Positions 45,871-56,465 of a stretch of DNA of 64,000 nt are shown piece by piece (position 1 is the stretch's first letter; each line of letters begins with the position of its first letter). The stretch is from Liolophura sinensis (lineage: Eukaryota; Mollusca; Polyplacophora; Chitonida; Chitonidae), in NCBI RefSeq assembly GCF_032854445.1, contig NC_088296.1, forward strand, positions 3,249,246 through 3,313,245. The letters run 5' to 3'. The position numbers and the translations under genes were made by a program. The notes under the pieces were generated by a model, which had not been told where the DNA came from, ran no database searches, and was given only the letters and a program-made list of their open reading frames with translations.

Positions 45871-46129
45871 GTACACGCGACAACAATAGGATCGTATAGG
45901 ACTCCGACTTCAGAATGTCTCGACGGAGAGAAATGATAAGTACAGGTCAAGTGGCCTAGTGCTTTGCAGGTCGGGTATGAGATCGTTGACGTAAGGCTCA
46001 CATTTGCAGCGTGATGGCGGCGGTGGGTGGAGAAAAAAATACGAGTTCGTGTTAACAGTCATTCCTGGACAATATCTTAGTGTGAAATAGTGGATTTCAG
46101 TCACAAAAGTACATTTCTGTTGCAATTGT

Positions 46130-46310
46130 AACTTTACGTTAAATTAGTGTATTTATGATACATTTATCATTTTATGTTAGATTAGTATTTTTCTGTTACA
46201 ATTGTAGCTTTACGTTGCATTAGTGTATTATTACAATTGTAACTTTACACTGCATTAGTGTATTCATGATGCAGTTGTAACTTTATTAGTGTATTTCTGT
46301 AACAGCAGTT
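46130..46310. repeat. Degenerate AT-rich tandem repeat
   Basis: ACAATTGTAACTTTACGTT and GCATTAGTGTATT(T/A)CTG words recur four to five times at 35-45 bp spacing. Confidence 0.65.
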
Positions 46311-46469
46311 GTTTTCCAGAGCTGATAGCGATCCCCCCTTGTCTGTGCCACCCTGGCGTGCAGATATTAGCACAAGCAACACTTGACCGCTAAGAGACGC
46401 AGAAGAATCCACGAGTCAACATTGAACACCTGGTTGAACAGGCCAATTAGCTGTGTCAATCTCAGGTGT

Positions 46470-46805
46470 CAAGAGGGTGCGTAACAAGAGCTGAGACAAT
46501 ACCCGGCGAGGCTGTAGAGGATTTGGGTTCTATGTCAAAAGAGACAGGGAAGTGGTGTACTGGGCACATGACAAAGCGTGAATATATTCCTGCTCCGATC
46601 GTACCGCGATGGCCGTGTGGTATAGAGCGTACCGGCTCAGACAATACCCGGCGAGGCTATAGAGGTCATGCAAAAGGCTCACGGGAGGGGGGAGGGTGTT
46701 ATACAGTGTTGTACGGGAGATATCACAAAATGAATATATCTCTTCCTCGGCCGCGCCACGATGGCCGTGTGGTGTAGAGCGTAAGCTGGATACGGGATTC
46801 CACCC
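46470..46805. repeat. Two tandem copies of a roughly 155-bp unit with tRNA-like words
   Basis: AGACAATACCCGGCGAGGCT and CGATGGCCGTGTGGTATAGA (or GTGTAGA) each occur twice in the same order. GATGGCCGTGTGGT-TAGAGCGT resembles a tRNA A-box region, and GGATTCCACCC at 46795 is near a B box. It could be a further SINE family, but no 3' end was identified. Confidence 0.55.
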
Positions 46806-46894
46806 TAGTCGTGCCACGCCTCTAAGTCTAAGCTATATAGACATGCATATGCCAGTCATCCATCAAAATGAACTTTCTAGGTAAAGAATTACAA

Positions 46895-47010
46895 TATAAT
46901 TAAAGACGTACAGCACAGAGAGTAAAACCAGAGTATGATAACTCGCAAATGGTCACACGTAACCGGTCATAGCGGTGAAACACGGCCTCTTGGCCAGTTT
47001 CCAAATCAAC
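46895..47010. repeat. Dispersed repeat R copy
   Basis: AAAGACGTACAGCACAGAGA, AACCAGAGTATGATAACTCG and GCGGTGAAACACGGCCTCTT. Confidence 0.75.
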
Positions 47011-48030
47011 ATTTAACACAAATCTACAGAGGAACTAAGAAGTATATGAAGTTGGAAATTAGGACGGATTCATGCCGAATGAATTTAAATCAGTTACCAT
47101 GCTAGTTCACAAGTTGTCTATGATGAAATTCTGTTTTTCCCTTGTGCCTTGTAATCGATTGACGATTGTTCATTTATCATTATCCACACGATGAAGATAC
47201 GGCCTCCCGACCCGGGATAAGCGGGTGTATACGATCCACAACATGCCCTAATGCGACCACTTTATGTGTGTTGGGAGTGTTCATTTTTGTTGTTGTTGTT
47301 TTTTTTGTGTGTGAAAATCCTGTGGAAGCCTTTGTCACAAAATACGTTGAATTTTGTTGATGAGATAAGCAATCAAGTTTGCTGACTGATTTCATACTGC
47401 TATTATAATGAATTGCACACAAATGTGGATAGAGTTACCGAGAAAAGGGCTTGGACGATATTATATCCTATAACAATGTCTTCCGAGATAATAAGACAGA
47501 ATTATAAAGGAGACAGTTAATGTATAGTCTTGTCATGCTCTGAATACTGCACGTACATGTTCTCAGAGCTATTTGATGGGCTGCTTGTTGTGCCGTGTGA
47601 AACAGGGACAAGGACAAGAGTCAAGAACAAATCTACACATTTTTGACAAAAAGTCACATAATCGCAAACCCCCAAAACAAACAAACAAACGCACAAACAA
47701 ACGAACGAAGAAACAAACAATATATCCCTGACGCAAAGTTTGACCGGTTGTTGTAAATACAATGTTCACTGACCTTTTCGTTAATCGGCCTACATATTTT
47801 ACGTATTTTCCCACGGTATCAGATTCGTATACTGTTCGTATACATTCCCGACCACAGACATCCAGTAGACCATGTAATGACTAAAATGGGTTTTCTGACC
47901 CCGTGTACAGAAAGTGGACAAAAACTGTATGTAAGACGACACGAACATGAAAACATAAATCAGAATCTAAACCTCTATTTGTCTGCCAAAGGATGAACAC
48001 GCAGCACAGTGTAATGCTTTCAGGTACAAT
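47011..48030. other. Intergenic stretch, nothing supported
   Basis: A T-rich run near 47286-47312 and a (CAAA)n-like stretch at 47685-47720. No exon or repeat family is recognised. Confidence 0.5.
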
Positions 48031-48042
48031 TAAAAACGACGG

Positions 48043-48320
48043 GGTGGGGGGGGGGGGGGGCCTCCGTGGCTCAGTCAATTAGCGCGCTAGCGCAGTTTAA
48101 TGACCCAGGAGCCTCTCACCAATGCGGTCGCTGTGAGCTCAAGTCCAGCTCATGCTGGCTTCCTCTCCGGCTGTAAGTGGGAAGGTCTTTCAGCAACCTG
48201 CGGATGGTTGTGGGTTTCCCCCGGGCTCTGCCCGGTTTCCACCCACCATAATGCTGGCCGCCGTTGTATAAGTGAAATATTCTTGAGTACGGCGTAAAAC
48301 ACCAATCAAAAAAAAAAAAA
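48043..48320 (+). mobile_element. SINE family 1, youngest full-length copy, with 11-bp target-site duplication
   Basis: After a poly-G run comes the tRNA-like head GTGGCTCAGTCAATTAGCGC with B box GAGCTCAAGTCC, then the body and GAGTACGGCGTAAAACACCA followed by poly-A. AAAAACGACGG flanks it at 48032-48042 and 48321-48331. The long A tail suggests a recent insertion. Confidence 0.94.
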
Positions 48321-48654
48321 AAAAACGACGGATATAGACTTCAGGGAATTTCACTTATTAAAATCTACTTATGCTTCACGACTGACATGAGATGGATAAA
48401 ACTTATGTCTCTTTACCTCGCCCTTAAAAGAAAAAAAAAGCAAATAATGTAACCTTAATTATTTCGGAATAGGGGAGGGCACAGAGACAATTTTTTTATG
48501 GCGTGCATAGTAAAATTGTGTAAATCAATTTTTGTCTAGCACTTTGGCTAAGCAAAATTAGGTAAAAGAACATAGTTCGGTAAATGATGTTAACTGCAAT
48601 TTGTTAGACGTCACCGGTTTAGAATTCAATTACTCAATTACTGGTTTAAGCGTG

Positions 48655-48795
48655 GATACAATATACAAGACAACACCTCAAAGAGCAAACTCAGAGCAGT
48701 GACCATAGTATGATAGTATATCTTATCACGCGTGACCCTTGAAATACGGCCTCTTGTTCTTTTACCTCAGTTACGGTATTATTGTAACCGTTCAT
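48655..48795. repeat. Dispersed repeat R copy
   Basis: AAAGAGCAAACTCAGAGCAG, TGAAATACGGCCTCTTGTTC and TTACCTCAGTTACGG. Confidence 0.75.
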
Positions 48796-49104
48796 CTGAA
48801 TGCTCGAGGTCGAATACGAAGATTCTGGCAGGATTTCTGAGTAGTGTCCCCTGAATTGGTACCACTACTTCCTACAAACTTACAGTACGTCGATATTTCA
48901 CGACATAACAGTCATGATCATGGATATTTAGACGAAATGGATCCAGTGATAGAATATGCACCATACTGAAAACCAAATTGCTTCGTTCGGTTAAAGTGGC
49001 ACCTGTCCCTCATGGTAGGTCTGCAAGAGACCAGGTGAACCGAGCTCTAATAGTTCTGATACGACACCAAATTATGTTCTAGTCGACTGTATGTCGATAT
49101 TCTG

Positions 49105-49446
49105 GTCGGTTTCGGAAACGGTGAATCCAGGGTCAATCCTGGGTCGAGTGACACCTAAGACTATAGAAGAGGAAATTGCAACTTCCTCGCTTGGTGTTGA
49201 GCATAAAGGGGATAGTGCAACTACTGGTTGACCCGTATCAGTATAATGGCTCGGGCGGGGCGGCTTACTTGCCTTCGGTAGGTCGTCTCAGTGAAGCAGC
49301 ACTAGATAAAAGAGCGGTGGAAATGCGTCCTGCAAAAAGGAGGCACATTACATGCACTCTAAAGATTCCTTCGTCGCCATACGACTGAAAAATTGTTAAG
49401 TACGACGTTAAACCCCAAGCACTCACTCACTCACTCACTCGCTCAC
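49105..49446 (+). mobile_element. SINE family 2, with 11-bp target-site duplication
   Basis: Starts within the head (GTGAATCCAGGGTCAATCCT) and ends AAGTACGACGTTAAACCCCA plus (CACT)n. TCGATATTCTG flanks it at 49094-49104 and 49447-49457. Confidence 0.93.
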
Positions 49447-49564
49447 TCGATATTCTGAAATATAATTAAGACGTACAGCATGTGCAGAAAAAGTAGAGCA
49501 GCGACTACAGCGTAACAACTGTCAAATGTTCACACGTTCACAACCAGACTGAAAGATTGCTTGT

Positions 49565-49885
49565 CAACTATACAGAACGTTGTGCTTGTCTTACAATTCA
49601 ACCAGACAGAACGTTTGCTTGTCTTACAATTCAGCTAGACAGAACAATTGCTTGTCTGACAATTTAACTAAACAGAATGTTGGCTTGCCTTACAATTAAA
49701 CAAAACACAACAATTGCTTGACTTACAATTCAACTAAACAGAATGTTTGCTTGACTTACAATTCAACTAGACAGAATGTTTGCTTGTCTTACAATTCAAC
49801 CAAACACAACGATTGCTCGACTTACAATTCAACTAGACAGAATGTTTGCTTGTCTTACAATTCAACAAGCGGGAACAATTGCTTG
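49565..49885. repeat. Minisatellite, about 33-bp unit, 9 copies
   Basis: Unit ACAGAATGTTTGCTTGTCTT plus ACAATTCAACTAG. It follows an R fragment (49465-49545). Confidence 0.92.
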
Positions 49886-49889
49886 TCTT

Positions 49890-51480
49890 TATTGTCAGGA
49901 CCCTGTAGGTTTATAGACTGCATGCATAGGCTAGGCCTATTGCAACAACTGAAGTCTTAAAAGTAAATGTAATACAACAGTACAAAATTATTGGCGTTTC
50001 CAGGTCATTCAATATAATCTGGTTTGTATAAAAATATATATAACTATGCAAAACTGAGGATTAAAATGACCGACTCACCCATCTCAGCCTGTAATCAAGT
50101 GACGTCACATCTGATATATTCCGGCTGAAGACGCCAGGGAAATCACCGATGATGCAAGAGAACATCACAAAAACAACAACAACAACAGAATGGTACGGTC
50201 TCCGGATCTGGACCATGGCAATAAAGTCGGCCCAAAAAGATTAAAGTCTGCTGGTAGTAGTGTTCAGCTGATGTACAGGAACTGGCCTTCTCGTTATACA
50301 CGATCTGCGCTTTGACAGATTTACATCGAATACACTGGTATGTAAAGATGGGAAGTCTGATCAAACCGTTATATGCTTAGAGTACAGCCAAACGTTCTAA
50401 TCTCTCCCGCGCCATTAAGTACAGCCTTACTGGTTAATCCACATGGATTACAGGTATAGAGATAATGGGAGGCGCGTATAATTCTCTGAATAAGTACCTA
50501 TCTTTCAACACAGCTTACCTTTTAATGTGGCTGGAAGGGGTGGGGCTAGTGTGGGGTAGAGGTGACGTGCTAATGGTGTATTTTCCACTTCTTTCATGAC
50601 CTGCCTTTCCTACCCTACTCCCCGCCCCCTCACCTTCCTCCTCCCCGCTGTCCTGTAACGCCTTTGAAAAAAATCAAAGTAATCAACACAACACGGGTCA
50701 TTTTTAAAAGAACTCCCACAAATGCACAGTTCATAAAAAAATCAGAAAAGCTACACAGAAGCGATGGATGTGTGTTCAAAAGCCATTACCGTGTACCTGT
50801 CAGAGTTTGAAAAGTTGAAAACACTTTCGCACTAAAGAAATAGCCATTCTGTGTTGTGTGAGTGTATACTCTAACAATACACCTAGTGTTAGGCTGCCCA
50901 AGCCGGATCGTCTCACGCACATCTCTGATTGTCTCCCCTTTGTCCACGTGCACTCGGGTGTGACGACATTTCTGTTCACCTGGTCTTTGATATAAAATGT
51001 GGAGTGTTGTGGGCTTCGGGTTAACAAATATTTATCTATATACAGCATACTGTAGATCTGCTTCTTCGTCCAGTCTGTGTAAGGTTATATGGCGTATTGT
51101 TTGACACATTGTGACAAAACAATAAGCCGTTCACAAAGGTTACACGAGCGCATTCATTTCCCGTAATATTTAGGTAGTGACTCCTAAGTTGTATCATACC
51201 TATATCTGAAAGTGCAACATAACATAACACCAAGCATTTGAGTGATACTATGCAATACCACCTATTCAATTCCATTCGTTAGAGATCTGGAGATATACCT
51301 GGCTGTTGTCTGTCAAAATATCAAAGTACAGACGAACGAACATCGTAGTCGTAGGCTAAGCTGACCCCAATTATCACGGCAACATATGTTTTAACACGTG
51401 TCGCCATGATAGTTACACATAACTTTGCCTGCGATCGCTTTGTGCAAGAGACCCTAGGTCATTAAGCTTCAAGGTATATT
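49890..51480. other. Intergenic stretch, nothing supported
   Basis: Contains a perfect CRE-like palindrome TGACGTCA at 50100-50107 and a pyrimidine-rich run at 50600-50650. Neither has any gene context I can see. Confidence 0.45.
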
Positions 51481-51486
51481 CATTGA

Positions 51487-51850
51487 ATGAATGAATGAAT
51501 GAATGAATGAATGGTTTTACGTCGTACTTAACAGTTTTCAAGTCATATGACGACGAGGAGTCATTAGGTATATGTACTTATACCATATCTTCTCGTGGCA
51601 AAGTGCATGTCGCAAAAGTGCTGCCGCCATTGAAGTATCATGCCAAAGACATCAGACTTGATACCCCAGCAAGCCACATTATATTGACACCGAGTCAACT
51701 GGTCTTGTTCTCTCTGTGCTGAGTGCCACGCAAGGCAGCAACAGTACCATTTTTACTAAGTCTTTTGTATGACTCGATCTTGGTTTGATCCCGAATCTCC
51801 CGACTTCGAGTCGGACGCTCTTAAATTCATTGAGTACGCCCCATCTGGTG
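51487..51850 (-). mobile_element. SINE family 3
   Basis: On minus the B-box-like GGGATCAAACCAAGATCG follows the head, with CTTTGGCATGATACTTCAAT in the body and AACTGTTAAGTACGACGTAA plus (CATT)n at the 3' end. The same family as 34451-34785 but with its 3' tail intact. Confidence 0.82.
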
Positions 51851-52253
51851 TGCGGATACCGCACGGACTAGGTTATCACTGACCGTTTTCTTTGGTTATT
51901 GTCAAATGCCATACTCGAAAATTTTTCCATTATACGTCGGTGGTATATTTTATGGGTGGACGAAAGCAGAGTGCCTAGTGTACACACCACCAAACTTCGG
52001 CAAGTTACGGACAAACTCTTGCAAATGTGGTGTAGCGACATGCCAACTGTATTGATGGAAAACAAGTCGTGTTAACGAAATTTAGAATGCTTAAAGGACA
52101 ACACGATCAAGCGTCATCGACATTGTGAGAATCCCCTGTCTAACCCCGGTTTTAAATCTGTGAACGATTATTGACATACTGAAGAATGAACGAACTGACA
52201 TCCCAGTACCCTAAATTTTCATGAAATAGTAACGCCTATCTCGTGATTTATTT

Positions 52254-52396
52254 ATTTACTTGATTGATGTTTTACGCCGCACTCAAGAATATTTCACTTA
52301 TACGACGGTGGCCAGCAATATTGTGGGAGGAAACCGGGCAGAGCCCGATCATCCATGCTAGGAAACCTTCCCAGGTACGGCCGGAGAGGAAGCCAG
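52254..52396 (-). mobile_element. SINE family 1, 3' fragment
   Basis: On minus from GGCTTCCTCTCCGGCCGTAC to GAGTGCGGCGTAAAACATCA. An internal deletion of about 30 bp has removed part of the body. Confidence 0.85.
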
Positions 52397-53880
52397 CCAG
52401 TCTTGTGAAGCTTCGAGGCAAAACTGGTGATGATTATTTTGTAAGACATATTTTATCATGTGGACAAGCTCGCGTTCGACAATGTCATAATAAATGACCG
52501 AGTGACAGGCAGAACATGAGGTCTTGAAAACACCAAAAACAGTTAGCTTAATACGGCGCTGGGTTAAAAAAAATCGTATGTTGATTCATGTTTATGCTGC
52601 ATTATTTCAAAACTAATTTTTCGGTCAATATCTTTGAATTTTTTAATACCACATGCATTGTACATCCACATACATTGCACTTACGACATGAGAGATAGTT
52701 TCAATTTTGACATTTTAAATTATTTTTACTTGACAGTAATACGCTGAAGGGCCCTTCACGTGGCGTGTACATGTCTCGCCATGTAGCATTTGTTAGATCC
52801 TGCGTGTTGTGTGATTTCAATCAACCTCACATCAAAGTTATTACTGCAAAAACTAGAGTGTCAAGGTTATTCAACCAAACGCCTTCACTCCAAGTTTCTC
52901 TCCAAGTTTTACGAGTATAATTCCCTTGTAAGTAAACATGGACTATCGCTGACGATCTGCTTCATAATTGTGTCTAATTCCGCTTAAACCAGCTTTAGGG
53001 ACTGTATATTCATCGTGTTGAATTAGATCGCCACGTTGGATATGTGAACAGTTGCAATGAAAGCGCCACTGAAGTACATATTTTGTTATCAACAACTTAC
53101 ATTCTAACATAATACACGATTTGAATACTGATTTCACCCAGTCGCCTAAAGCATACCTTGCGTCTTTCCTACATCACTGAAAACCGTTGACTGCTTCTCT
53201 TTGTATGATTCCGTCCTATTTTCGTACTTTATCTACTTTCTTAGTTCCTTGGTGGTTTTGTGTTATACGTCGTTTGAGGGATTGACCTTCCTATTATTCA
53301 CCTTGTTGGCTAACGGCTGGCATACAAACGTCTGTTTCAAAGCATAGAATCACGGGTTTTTTCCGGTTAACTGAACAGTACCTATTAGTATATTTTTGGC
53401 AAATGTTCATGATTAGACCTAACCTAAATAGCCCTTTCCTTGAGAAAACGTTGGTGATATGAGTGTTATCAAATGATTCCCAGCTGCGAAGTAAGTATAC
53501 TTTGGGCCTGAAGGAGCAGCTATGTTTCATTCCCCTACATTTACTTTTGTACCACCATTTTTTTTTAACAAAAACTTAATACACTGTTTGGTGCCGTGAA
53601 AGCCGGGCCGATGGCATGTTTTTGATGGAGGTCTCCTAGGGCGGACAGCACAGTGGTATTATTCAAAAGTTGTTTGAAATACGTAAAGGGTTTATGTCTT
53701 AGCTGGTGGATGGTTTCTTTCCCCTTTGTTTAATTAGGTTTAACCAGTCATCGAGAACGCATGGAGCAACGTTCTCTCGTTTAACCCAGTGAATAACGTA
53801 TTTTACAATTGCGTTCAACACAACCTTTTAGTGAGAATACAAATTAATCTACCTCGGCTCTCTGTACTTAGGCCCACAAT
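52397..53880. other. Intergenic stretch, nothing supported
   Basis: AT-rich; open stretches are short and show no family resemblance or splice context. Confidence 0.5.
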
Positions 53881-53904
53881 GCACTGCAATAAAAACACAC
53901 TGTG

Positions 53905-54692
53905 CCACGAAGGACATCAATGTACCACAACGCAATGTATCACAACACAATGTACCACAACACAATGCGCCGCAAAGGACTGCAATGTACCACAAAACAA
54001 TGTACCGCAAAGGGTCGCAATGCATCACAACACAATGTACTACAATGTAACACAACGCAATGTACCACAACACAAAGAACCGAAATATACCACGACACAA
54101 TGTACTGCAAAGGACTGCAATATACCACAACACAATGTACCGCAAAGGGCCGCAACATACCAAAACACAATGTACTGGAAAGGACCGCCATGTCTCACAA
54201 CACAATGTACCGCAAAGGGCCGCAACATACCACAACACAATGTACCGCAAATGACCGCAATGTACCACAACACAATCTACCACACAGAACTGCAATGTAA
54301 CACAAAGGGCCGCAATGTACCACAACACAATGTACCGCAAAGGACCACAATGTCCCACCATACAATGTACCGCAAAGGGCCGCGATGTACAACACAATAC
54401 ACCACACAACAATGTACAGCAAAGGGACAAAGCCACAATGTACCACAACGTACCGCTGAGGGTCGTAATGTACCACAACACAATGTACCGCAAAGGGCTG
54501 CAATGTACCACTAAACAATGTACCACAACGCAATGTACCGCAAAGGGCAGGGATGTACCGCAGCGCAATGTACCGCAAAGGGCTGCAATGTACCACTAAA
54601 CAATGTACCACAACGCAATGTACCGCAAAGGGCAGGGATGTACCTCCGCACAATGTACCGCAAAGGGCAGCAATGTACCACAAAGAAAGTGA
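53905..54692. repeat. Minisatellite, about 35-bp composite unit (CAATGTACC words)
   Basis: Built from CAATGTACCACAACA and CAATGTACCGCAAAGGGCCG, repeated more than 20 times with variation. Open frames on both strands (about 240 codons each) are by-products of the repeat. A 75-bp block (GCAAAGGGCTGCAATGTACC onward) is duplicated near 54490 and 54570. Confidence 0.94.
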
Positions 54693-54849
54693 AGCAAGTT
54701 CATCTTTGAATCTTTAGCTCTTTTGTGCAAATTTCTTTCAAAACTGCATGTATTCTTTGAAACGATGTATGCAGTCTTTGTGGAGGAACCCGTTTGTGAT
54801 CTGATAGTTTCAGTCACACATTCATTCGTAGTCACAGATTCATTTGTTT

Positions 54850-55015
54850 TATTTGGCTTGGCGTTTGCTTTTGAAATTCTTGAAGCATTTGCATGAACTG
54901 TTAGAGTAAATCCCTAACTGAGGAGGCCGTATTTTACCGGTTACGTGTTGATAAATATCACCATGTCGTTGCAGCTCTGGATTTATTCTCTATGCTGTAG
55001 CCTTTCATATTACAC
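54850..55015. repeat. Dispersed repeat R copy
   Basis: GCATTTGCATGAACTGTTAG, GAGGCCGTATTTTACCGGTT and ATTCTCTATGCTGTAG in the orientation of the 37.2-kb copy. Confidence 0.75.
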
Positions 55016-56342
55016 GGGGATTTTACCATGGTAATTACAGGCGGATAGCAATACCACGACGTGGCCACTTGTAGCAGGCCAGTGGCAATGCTGACTGTAA
55101 CAGCAACGGTGGTGTTTCCCTGGAATAACCACGCCAAAGACACCAGGTACCAAGCTGGCCAATGGCTGACCAACACCCTAGTTCAAAGTGCCAATAATGC
55201 CAATTTTGAGGTCTTTACCGACACCAGAAACAGAATCGAACCTTTGTCTTCCTGTATGAAGTTTGTACGCTGGTTCTTGGTGGACCAATGTACCAATCAC
55301 AACTTGAGCCCTTTCATGTTCTGAATTCGGCGTTAAAAGCACTTGCAATTTAGGACTTGGTCTTAACTTGCTTGATCAATACGAACGTTGGGTCTTAGGC
55401 GGGATAAACAACAGCACGTCTCCTTTCTTAATTAAGAATTTTAATCCTCAGCAGGCTCTGTGCAAATTAAGAGAATCCTTGTGACACCAGCAATGAGGGT
55501 ACTACAACAGCGCTGAACCTGTGCTGTCGTCAAAGTCTGCAATGTTGTAGTACAGGAATAAATCGCCATGTGCTTTTGGTTACCCCACGCATGACTACCG
55601 CTACATGCTTAAATCTGAATCCCGATCAAGAAAAACAACAACAACTCCACGGACTATTGTCTTTACAAATGTCACTTTATTTTCTACTTGTAAATGCTTT
55701 ATATTATGTACAAGAGATATGCTGGGTATGCTCCCTCCCAAAATTAACCAATAGATATGGTCCAGAGAGGTCACGACCTCTCGGTTGGACACGGATTTGA
55801 TATTTACGGTAAACTAGCATACTAACAACTGTAAGGCCCCACCCGCCAATGAAAAATAGAACTTAGAAACACTGTCAAAACATTTGTACAATTGGTGACA
55901 TGGGATTCGGGAAGCACGGATTCCAAAAATAGTTTATTTATTCTAATTTTTCCGATCAACTCATAGGTGAACAATTTAGGTACAGTATTATATAGGGTAA
56001 CAGTGTAGGCTGTCAATTATGCAGGCTACGCAAAAATGAAAGGTCGTATGAAAAACAAGATGCATTTTATGTCTGCAGAGATACCAACAGTCGTCTACGA
56101 GAAGGCCTCATAACTTGACAAAAAGAAAAAAAAACTGACGTTTCTGTGACTGCTGGCTTCCTGCTAGAGATAGTCGAAGCTAATTTCGACGGGTTTTCAT
56201 CCACAAACAATGAGGGCAACTGCACACGCTGAAATTGATCCTTTAAATGTCCAGGTCCTAAGAGCTAAACAATTTCCAGTGAATCAATGAGGTCGGTGAA
56301 ATTTTCAATGATTTTTTTAACTCATGCAAATAATTCAGAAGT

Positions 56343-56465
56343 TGCCTTGTAAGGTATTGAAACACAATGCACTCGCCTTGTGAGGTAAAGAAACATGATG
56401 CAGTCGCCTTACAAGGTACTGAAACACGATGCAGTCGCCTTGTAAGGTACTGAACCACGATTCTG
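56343..56465. repeat. Short tandem repeat, about 32-bp unit, 4 copies
   Basis: CCTTGTAAGGTACTGAAACA plus CGATGCAGTCG; the CCTTGTAAGG core is palindromic. Confidence 0.88.

Noticed and set aside
53789-54568. About 240-codon frames on both strands
   Set aside because: Both come from the CAATGTACC minisatellite; composition is purely that of the repeat.
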